In this document: piece by piece, positions 57,992 through 64,000 of the stretch
Numbering within the stretch: the stretch's first letter is position 1
How the letters are laid out: every line of letters begins with the position of its first letter
Source: Gordonia hirsuta DSM 44140 = NBRC 16056
Lineage (GTDB): Bacteria; Actinomycetota; Actinomycetes; Mycobacteriales; Mycobacteriaceae
NCBI RefSeq assembly: GCF_000333015.1
Contig: NZ_BANT01000016.1
Coordinates: forward strand, 62,001-126,000
Length of the DNA: 64,000 nt
Reading direction: 5' to 3'
Translations under genes and position numbers: made by a program
The notes under the pieces: model-generated
What the model was told of the DNA's origin: nothing
The model's database searches: none
What the model saw: the letters and a program-made list of their open reading frames with translations, nothing else

Positions 57992-59740
57992 ATGAGCTAC
58001 ACCGCCGCCGATCTGATCGTCGACACCATCGCCGCGGCGGGGGTCAAGCGCATCTGGGGCATTCCGGGCGACTCGCTCAACGGTTTCACCGACGCGCTGC
58101 GTACCCGGCCCGAACTGGCCTGGATGCACGTGCGGCACGAGGAGGGCGGCGCCTTCGCCGCCAGCGCCGAGGCCGCGATGACCGGGGAGCTAGCCGCGGT
58201 CGCCGGCAGCTGCGGCCCCGGCAACCTGCACTTCATCAACGGCCTGTACGACGCGCATCGTTCGCGCGTGCCGGTACTGGCGATCGCCTCCCAGATCCCC
58301 GGCGAGCAGATCGGCACCAACTACTTCCAGGAGACGCACCCGGAGAACCTGTACCGCGAGTGCAGCAGCTACTGCGAGGTGGCTCGCACACCCGAGCAGC
58401 TCGCGCGCATCCTCAACATCGCGATCCGCACCGCCGTCGAAGACCGCGGCGTGTCCGTCCTGGTGATCCCCGGCGAACTGTTCGTCGCCAAAGTCGATGA
58501 GCCGCAGCGGGTTCCGCGGATCCGTGCCGCCAGCCCCGTCGTACGCCCGTCCGACGAGGAGGTTCATCTGGCCGCCGCAATGCTCAACGACTCGCAGAAG
58601 GTCACGATCCTGGCCGGAGCTGGCTGTGCCGGAGCGCACGACGACGTCGTCGCCCTGGCCCAGAAGCTCAAGGCCCCCGTCGTGCACGCCTACCGCGGCA
58701 AGGAACACATCGAGTACAACAACCCCTGCGATGTCGGCATGACCGGCCTGGTCGGTTTCGCCTCCGGCTACCACGCCATGGAGAGCTGCGACACCCTGCT
58801 CATGCTGGGCACCGACTTCCCCTACAACCAGTTCCTGCCCGCCCACGCCCGCGTGATCCAGCTCGATATCCGCGGCAGTCAGATCGGCCGCCGCACCGCC
58901 GTCGACCTGCCGCTGGTCGGCTCCGTCGCCGACACCGTGCCCGCCCTGACCGAGCTGATCGACGACGGCCGCGACCCCGAACACCTGGACACCGCGCGCG
59001 AGGACTACGCCCGCACCCGCACGCTCCTGGACGAGTGGGCGGTGCAAAACGACGACATCCCCATCCGTCCCGAATATCTGACGCGGCTGCTCGACCAGCT
59101 CGCCGACGACGACGCCGTCTTCGTCCCCGATGTCGGCTCCCCCATCATCTGGGCCGCGCGCTATCTCACCATGAATGGACGACGACGCCTGCTCGGCTCG
59201 TTCAGCCACGGCTCGATGGCCAATGCGCTGACCATGTCCACCGGTATCGCCGCGGCCACACCCGGCCGGCAGGTGGTGTCCCTGTCCGGCGACGGCGGCC
59301 TGGCCATGCTGATGGGCGAGCTGCTGACCCTGGTGCAGAACAAGCTGCCGGTCAAGATCGTCGTCTACAACAACTCGTCGCTGAACTTCGTCGAACTGGA
59401 GATGAAGGCCGACGGCTTCGTCAACTTCGGTACCGACCTGGAGAATCCGGACTTCGCCGCCGTCGCCGAAGCTGTCGGTATCGCCGGCTGGAAGGTCACC
59501 GATTCCTCGCAGCTGCGCCAGGCGGTCACCGAGTTCCTCGCCCACGACGGCCCGGCCCTGCTCGATGTGACCGTCGCCCGTCAGGAGCTGACGATCCCGC
59601 CGGCCATCACCGCCGCGCAGGTCAAGGGCTTCACCCTCTGGGGTCTGCGCACCGTCCTGTCCGGCCGCGGCGACGAGCTGCTCGACCTGGCCGAGGTCAA
59701 CCTGCTCAGCCGCCTGCGCCGCCCGAAGCGCCGCGACTGA
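57992..59740 (+). CDS. poxB: Pyruvate dehydrogenase (quinone) / pyruvate oxidase
   Basis: A 582-residue thiamine diphosphate enzyme from ATG 57992 with AGGAGG 4 nt ahead. The family order is complete: GVKRIWGIPGDSLNG, HEEGGAFAA (catalytic Glu), GSCGPGNLHFINGLYDA, the FAD domain (GTDFPYNQFLP), and the TPP motif GDGGLAMLMGELLTL ... VVYNNSSLNFV. It oxidises pyruvate to acetate and CO2, passing electrons through FAD to quinone at the membrane. The C-terminal helix with WGLRTVLSGRGDELLDL corresponds to the lipid-activated tail. Confidence 0.93.
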   Translation: MSYTAADLIVDTIAAAGVKRIWGIPGDSLNGFTDALRTRPELAWMHVRHEEGGAFAASAEAAMTGELAAVAGSCGPGNLHFINGLYDAHRSRVPVLAIASQIPGEQIGTNYFQETHPENLYRECSSYCEVARTPEQLARILNIAIRTAVEDRGVSVLVIPGELFVAKVDEPQRVPRIRAASPVVRPSDEEVHLAAAMLNDSQKVTILAGAGCAGAHDDVVALAQKLKAPVVHAYRGKEHIEYNNPCDVGMTGLVGFASGYHAMESCDTLLMLGTDFPYNQFLPAHARVIQLDIRGSQIGRRTAVDLPLVGSVADTVPALTELIDDGRDPEHLDTAREDYARTRTLLDEWAVQNDDIPIRPEYLTRLLDQLADDDAVFVPDVGSPIIWAARYLTMNGRRRLLGSFSHGSMANALTMSTGIAAATPGRQVVSLSGDGGLAMLMGELLTLVQNKLPVKIVVYNNSSLNFVELEMKADGFVNFGTDLENPDFAAVAEAVGIAGWKVTDSSQLRQAVTEFLAHDGPALLDVTVARQELTIPPAITAAQVKGFTLWGLRTVLSGRGDELLDLAEVNLLSRLRRPKRRD

Positions 59741-59827
59741 CCACCGACCCCTCGCTGTCGGTAGGGTTCGACCCGCGGCGGGTCTAACCCTCGTCTGAAC
59801 GACGGGGCCGCTCTACCGTCGGATCCC

Positions 59828-60373
59828 ATGACGACTGCTGATCTCATCGACATCCCCGCCCCCACCGCCACCACCCCGCTCAACGCGATCACCGCGGCCA
59901 CCGACGACGCCGTCCGCGCCGACCCGAAGAACGCCTCCGTGGTCTTCGCCGCCGAGGCGGTCGCCACCTCCGGGGTGGCCTCACAGGTCTCGGCCCGCCA
60001 GTTCAGCGTCACCGTCGACGAGCCGGCCACCCTCGGCGGCGCCGACACCGCCGCGAATCCCGTCGAGTACTACCTGGCCGCACTGCTGTCGTGCCAGGTG
60101 GTCACCTACCGCTTCTGGGCCCAGCGCCTGGGAATCCAGGTCGACTCGATCAGACTCCATGCCGAGGGCGATCTGGATGTGCGCGGCTTCTTCGGCCTGG
60201 ACAGCTCGGTGCGCCCGGGCTTCACCCAGGTGCGCGTGGTGGCCGAGCTTTCCGGTCCCGAGCCGGCCGACCGCTACGAGGCGCTGCAGGAGTTCGTCGA
60301 GGCGCACTGCCCGGTCCTGGACCTGACCGTCAACCAGACACCCGTCGTCAGCGAGCTTCGCATCACCGACTGA
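59828..60373 (+). CDS. OsmC/Ohr-family protein
   Basis: A 181-residue protein. The peroxidatic Cys89 (LLSCQVVTYRFWA) and second Cys161 (EAHCPVLDLT) are in the positions of OsmC peroxidases, which reduce organic hydroperoxides. An N-terminal extension of about 35 residues is Thr/Ala-rich. It follows poxB by 87 nt on the same strand. Confidence 0.9.
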   Translation: MTTADLIDIPAPTATTPLNAITAATDDAVRADPKNASVVFAAEAVATSGVASQVSARQFSVTVDEPATLGGADTAANPVEYYLAALLSCQVVTYRFWAQRLGIQVDSIRLHAEGDLDVRGFFGLDSSVRPGFTQVRVVAELSGPEPADRYEALQEFVEAHCPVLDLTVNQTPVVSELRITD

Positions 60374-60438
60374 GCCGACCGGGGCGCCATCCCGATCAAC
60401 TATGGCACATGTCACACCCTTCGCGTACACTGGAGTCA

Positions 60439-60454
60439 TCGAACAAACATTCGA
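60439..60454. promoter_or_regulatory. LexA-like SOS box and promoter of the DUF222-HNH gene
   Basis: TCGAAC-AAAC-ATTCGA matches 11 of 12 defined bases of the mycobacterial SOS box TCGAAC-N4-GTTCGA. TACACT (60426-60431), 17 nt after TGGCAC, would place transcription start inside the box, as expected for LexA repression. LexA-regulated 13E12-family genes are known in M. tuberculosis. Confidence 0.65.
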
Positions 60455-60537
60455 GATAGCGGTAGGATCCGGCGCTTCCGCAGCGCCGGTCCTCCGCCTC
60501 CTCGAACCGTTCGATCCGCCGAGCGAAGGAGCACGTG

Positions 60538-61941
60538 ATGGACGCATCGACCCTGACCGAGCTCGCCGACCGAATGGCCGACGACCTGACCGACAGACCC
60601 GGTGACGAGCGCACGCTCGCCGCTTTCCTGACCAGCGCCAGACCGGTCGACGACGATCGCGAACTCCTGGCTCTGACCGCTTCCCTGCTGCGCATTCGCA
60701 CGATCACCGACCACGCTCTTGCCCGGACCGCCGACGTCATCGCCCGCGTCGGACTGCCCGGCCGCAAACGCGTACGCTCCGCGTCGTCGCTCCTGGCTGC
60801 TCTGGGCGCTGCACCCGCGGTGGCACACCGGGCCGTGCGCCTGGGAACCGCGACTAACGAGCCGGCCGCCGGTCCGGTCACCCGCGGTATGCGCGACGGT
60901 GCCGTCTCTGCCGAACTCGGCGACGCCGTGGTGCGCGGGCTGCACCATGTCACGGGCCGCGTCGAGCTGACCGACGAGGCGAAGGCCCGGCTGGTCACCT
61001 CGCTGCTGGTGCAGACCACGCCCAGCCGCGTGAAGGACAAGGCGCGCTCCTTCGCCATCGCCCTGGCTCCCGCCGCCGACCAGGCCGGGGAGGACGCGGT
61101 ACCCATCGCCGAACGCGACGATCTCAACGACGTCGAGGTGGTCCGCACCGACGACGGCCGCGTGCAGGTCACGATGGATCTGGACGTGGTCGCCGGGGAA
61201 CAGCTCTATGCTGCCCTCGACCCGCTGACCCGCCCCCGGCCCGAGCCCGACGGCTCCGAAGACACCCGGTCGGTGGGACGACGTCGCGCCGACGGCTTCA
61301 CCCAGCTGGTGCGGACCTACCTTTCCCGGTCCGACCGCCCCGAATCAGGCGGGGTCCTGCCCCACGTGACACTGCTGGTACCGGCGACGGTCTCGATCAA
61401 CGGCCGCCAGATCGACGGCCCGGTTCCCGCCGATGCCGGACAATCCGTCGAAGTGCCGCTGGCCGACCTGGAGCGGCTCGCCGGCCAGGTCCCGTCGCTC
61501 GGCTTCACCGGTCCCATCTCGGCGCGCACCACCGAACTGATCATGTGCGACGTCGCCGTCGCCCTGGCGCTGCTCGATAAGGAGGGCGTGCCCCTGGACG
61601 TCCACGACGAGCATCGACTCTTCCCGCCCGGGCTGCGCAAGGCCCTGGCGATCCGCGACGGCGGCTGCGCATTCCCCGGGTGCGGACTGCCGCCGAGCTG
61701 GTGCGACGCCCACCATGTCGAGCACTGGCAGCACGGCGGAAAGACCTGTCTGGACAACGGCGTCCTGCTCTGCCGCCGGCACCACACGCTGATCCACCAC
61801 GGCGGCTGGGAGGTGTTCATCGGCCACGACCGTCATCCCTGGTTCATCCCGCCCGCCGACCCGGACCATCCGGACCGCCGCCGCGAACCGATGTGCGCCG
61901 ACAACCGAAGAACCTTGACCAGCCTGCCCACGGCCGCCTGA
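60538..61941 (+). CDS. DUF222/HNH endonuclease family protein (13E12 repeat type)
   Basis: A 467-residue protein from ATG 60538 (AAGGAG 6 nt upstream). A long helical DUF222 part (1-330) leads to a C-terminal HNH nuclease: RDGGCAFPGCGLPPSWCDAH, HVEHWQHGG, NGVLLCRRHHTLIHHGGW, with the CxxC-H-C zinc ligands and catalytic His intact. These occur in many copies in Mycobacteriales, sometimes called 13E12 repeats. An SOS box precedes it, so expression after DNA damage is likely. Confidence 0.93.
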   Translation: MDASTLTELADRMADDLTDRPGDERTLAAFLTSARPVDDDRELLALTASLLRIRTITDHALARTADVIARVGLPGRKRVRSASSLLAALGAAPAVAHRAVRLGTATNEPAAGPVTRGMRDGAVSAELGDAVVRGLHHVTGRVELTDEAKARLVTSLLVQTTPSRVKDKARSFAIALAPAADQAGEDAVPIAERDDLNDVEVVRTDDGRVQVTMDLDVVAGEQLYAALDPLTRPRPEPDGSEDTRSVGRRRADGFTQLVRTYLSRSDRPESGGVLPHVTLLVPATVSINGRQIDGPVPADAGQSVEVPLADLERLAGQVPSLGFTGPISARTTELIMCDVAVALALLDKEGVPLDVHDEHRLFPPGLRKALAIRDGGCAFPGCGLPPSWCDAHHVEHWQHGGKTCLDNGVLLCRRHHTLIHHGGWEVFIGHDRHPWFIPPADPDHPDRRREPMCADNRRTLTSLPTAA

Positions 61942-61946
61942 CCGAC

Positions 61947-62018
61947 CAAGAACTTTCAGTCCAACAAGCACTTCCCGCCCAGCAAGAACTTTCAGCCGAG
62001 CAAGAACTTTCAGTCCAG
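61947..62018. repeat. Tandem array, 4 x 18 bp
   Basis: Four adjacent 18-nt units beginning CAAGAACTTTCAG (61947, 61965, 61983, 62001); units 1, 3 and 4 are nearly identical and unit 2 is diverged (CAAGCACTTCCCGCCCAG). It starts 6 nt after the DUF222-HNH stop. In one + frame it would encode repeats like QELSVQ, but that frame is not the gene's own. Confidence 0.9.
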
Positions 62019-62227
62019 TGCCGGAGCAGTCGTCCGGTGCGATGCGTTGTTTGAGAATTCCACACAGAAGATCGCGGGCACGGATGGCCCGCCCCCCTCA
62101 CGCCCGGTCCGGTGACCGGCCGCGTGACGGACCCGACTGCCCGGCGGCAGTCCGGTGCGGGCCGTCCACGCCGGGTCGCCCGGCGCGCACCGGCTATCGC
62201 TCTGCCCCGGCCATCGATCCGCCGCAG

Positions 62228-62383
62228 CTATCGCGTCTGCCGCCGGTACCACCAGATACCGAGGACCACCAGCCACAGCGGCAGCACGATGGCCAGCATC
62301 GTCCACTGCCGCTGCCCGATCATCATCGCGGCGGCGATCACCATCAGCACACTGCTGAAGATCGCCACGAAGCTCGGGCTCAC
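62228..62383 (-). CDS. Small two-pass membrane protein (51 aa) after glyS
   Basis: From GTG 62383: MSPSFVAIFSSVLMVIAAAM, then MIGQRQWTMLAIVLPLWLVV and a basic WWYRRQTR tail. Two transmembrane helices (about 5-22 and 28-45) are separated by a short turn. Its GTG overlaps the stop of a possible 26-codon frame (62460 to 62380; MIVAVLAGPVPVPG ...) in GTGA, which may couple it to glyS transcription. No ribosome site of its own; function unknown. Confidence 0.6.
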   Translation of the reverse strand: MSPSFVAIFSSVLMVIAAAMMIGQRQWTMLAIVLPLWLVVLGIWWYRRQTR

Positions 62384-62468
62384 GACGGCTCGATCGCCAT
62401 CGGCACGGCTCCGACCGTCCCGGGCACGGGCACAGGCCCGGCGAGCACTGCGACGATCACGGCGGGGC

Positions 62469-63860
62469 TCAGGCGCCCAGCAGCTTGCCGCCCAGGTACT
62501 CGCTGACCTTGTCCAGTGCCACCCGCTCCTGGGTCATGCTGTCGCGCTCGCGGATGGTGACGGCCTGGTCGTCGAGGGTGTCGAAGTCGACGGTGACGCA
62601 GAACGGCGTGCCGATCTCGTCCTGGCGGCGGTACCGCTTGCCGATGCTCTGGGCGTCGTCGTACTCGATCGCCCAGTGCTTGCGCAGCTCGTCGGCGAGG
62701 TTGCGGGCGGTCGGTGCGAGCTCTTCCTTCTTCGACAGCGGCAGCACCGCGGCCTTGACCGGGGCGAGCCGGCGATCCAGCTTGAGCACGGTGCGCACAT
62801 CGGTGCCGCCCTTGGCGTTGGGCACCTCTTCCTCGGTGTACGCATCGCACAGGAAGGCCATCAGCGAGCGGCCCAGGCCGGCTGCCGGTTCGATCACGAA
62901 CGGGGTGTACCGCTCGCCGGTCGCCTGATCGTAGTAGCTCAGGTCCTCGCCGGACTCCCTGCTGTGCGTCGACAGGTCGAAGTCGGTCCGATTGGCGATG
63001 CCCTCGAGCTCACCCCACGGGTTGCCGGAGAACCCGAAATTGTACTCGATGTCGGTGGTGCCCTTGGAGTAGTGCGACAGCTTCTCCAGCGGGTGCTCGA
63101 ACAGGCGCAGGTTCTCCCGGGCGATCCCCAGGTCGGTGTACCAGTCCATGCGAGCGTCGATCCAGTACTGGTGCCACTGCTCGTCCTCGCCCGGCTTGAC
63201 GAAGAACTCCATCTCCATCTGCTCGAACTCTCGGGTGCGGAAGATGAAGTTGCCCGGGGTGATTTCGTTACGGAAGCTCTTGCCGATCTGAGCGATGCCG
63301 AACGGGGGCTTCTTGCGCGAGGTGGTCATCACGTTCTTGAAGTTCACGAAGATGCCCTGGGCGGTCTCCGGACGCAGGTAGTGCAGCCCCTCTTCGTCGT
63401 CGACGGGCCCCAGGAAGGTCTTGAGCAGACCCGAGAAGCTCTTGGGCTCGGTCCACGACCCCTTGACCCCACAGTTCGGGCAGACGATCTCGGCCATCGG
63501 CGCATCGTCGGGATTGTCCAGCCCCTTCTTCAGCGCGTAGGCCTCCTGCAGGTGGTCCTGCCGGAACCGGTGATGACAGTTGGTGCACTCGATCAGCGGG
63601 TCGGTGAAGACCTCGACGTGACCGGAGGCGACCCACACCTGACGCGGCAGGATCACCGAAGAATCCAGCCCGACCACATCGTCACGCGAGGTGACCATGC
63701 TCCGCCACCACTGATCCTTGATGTTGTTCTTCATCTCCACGCCCAGCGGGCCGTAGTCCCACGCCGAACGCGTACCGCCGTAGATCTCACCGCAAGGGAA
63801 CACCAGACCGCGACGCTTCGCGAGGTTGACGACGGCTTCGACATTGGACTGCACGGCCAC
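62469..63860 (-). CDS. glyS: Glycyl-tRNA synthetase
   Basis: A 463-residue homodimer-type class II synthetase of normal length, charging tRNA-Gly. Motif 1-3 regions are intact, including [53 protein letters not shown] and the C-terminal [16 protein letters not shown]; a Cys pair set ([16 protein letters not shown]) suggests zinc. Open frame extends 24 codons further, but GTG 63860 (VAVQSN) with GGAGAG 9 nt ahead fits relatives. Gene order glyS, dgt, dnaG on one strand matches mycobacteria. Confidence 0.96.
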   Translation of the reverse strand: MAVQSNVEAVVNLAKRRGLVFPCGEIYGGTRSAWDYGPLGVEMKNNIKDQWWRSMVTSRDDVVGLDSSVILPRQVWVASGHVEVFTDPLIECTNCHHRFRQDHLQEAYALKKGLDNPDDAPMAEIVCPNCGVKGSWTEPKSFSGLLKTFLGPVDDEEGLHYLRPETAQGIFVNFKNVMTTSRKKPPFGIAQIGKSFRNEITPGNFIFRTREFEQMEMEFFVKPGEDEQWHQYWIDARMDWYTDLGIARENLRLFEHPLEKLSHYSKGTTDIEYNFGFSGNPWGELEGIANRTDFDLSTHSRESGEDLSYYDQATGERYTPFVIEPAAGLGRSLMAFLCDAYTEEEVPNAKGGTDVRTVLKLDRRLAPVKAAVLPLSKKEELAPTARNLADELRKHWAIEYDDAQSIGKRYRRQDEIGTPFCVTVDFDTLDDQAVTIRERDSMTQERVALDKVSEYLGGKLLGA

Positions 63861-64000
63861 GACTGACTGCTCTCCAGGCTTGAGGGGTGGGACTGACTGG
63901 TCACACGCACACCTGCGCGGCGCGCGACACATCGCTTACAGGGTAGCCCGGCCCGCGCCCACACGTGGTTTCGGGATCACTCGACGGCCCCGAACGGAGA

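Noticed and set aside
1-64000. CRISPR array
   Set aside because: No regularly spaced direct repeats with unique spacers; the only tandem repeats are 2 x 17 bp and 4 x 18 bp without spacers.

Overview
The window is GC-rich actinobacterial chromosome. Gene content points to the mycolic-acid order Mycobacteriales, with a Gordonia-like genus as my best guess: an Mce-associated membrane protein, an NDMA-dependent (mycofactocin-type) alcohol dehydrogenase, a cutinase-family hydrolase, a DUF222/13E12-type HNH protein, many acyl-CoA genes, and dnaG, dgt and glyS in the order and orientation they have in mycobacteria. Genus is inference; no rRNA or species marker is present. Many + strand genes start 6-8 nt after a TANNNT box, suggesting leaderless transcripts.

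Layout. 0-10.3 kb is lipid and alcohol catabolism with its regulators: an alcohol dehydrogenase, acyl-CoA synthetase and enoyl-CoA hydratase run leftward, opposed by a two-headed TetR-type regulator; then an acyl-CoA dehydrogenase/GntR pair behind an AT-rich palindrome. 10.3-15.6 kb holds two tRNAs, a TetR/MFS efflux operon under a perfect 30-bp palindrome, a frameshifted MOSC gene and an M23 peptidase. 15.7-20.3 kb is a three-gene overlapping operon for nitrite/NO chemistry: a cysteine-rich winged-helix regulator, a multi-pass NnrS-like membrane protein and a very large membrane-anchored copper nitrite reductase carrying an extra cupredoxin. 20.4-26.1 kb is transport (ThrE-type exporter, P1B ATPase, OPT transporter). 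dnaG follows at 26.4-28.4 kb.

Between dnaG (28.35 kb) and dgt (50.8 kb), which are adjacent in M. tuberculosis, lie about 22 kb of accessory genes: two tiny membrane proteins, a cutinase fused to a J-like domain, a SWIM/SNF2 ATPase, a macrodomain/lipoprotein operon, a ParD-like/zeta toxin-antitoxin pair, several unrecognised proteins, an IS3-family transposase relic, and a chimeric NYN / PIF1-helicase-half / BRCT gene that also carries a frameshift.

50.8-64 kb returns to conserved genes (dgt, a cold-shock protein with an Arg/Gly/Asp tail, glyS) mixed with a NucS-like nuclease fused to an alkyltransferase-like domain, a VWA lipoprotein, a PNPOx protein preceded by a 10-codon upstream ORF, a VbhA/Fic pair, poxB, OsmC and a DUF222-HNH gene behind a LexA-like SOS box. 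The two toxin-antitoxin pairs, the two frameshifted genes and the short repeats mark the most actively changing parts.
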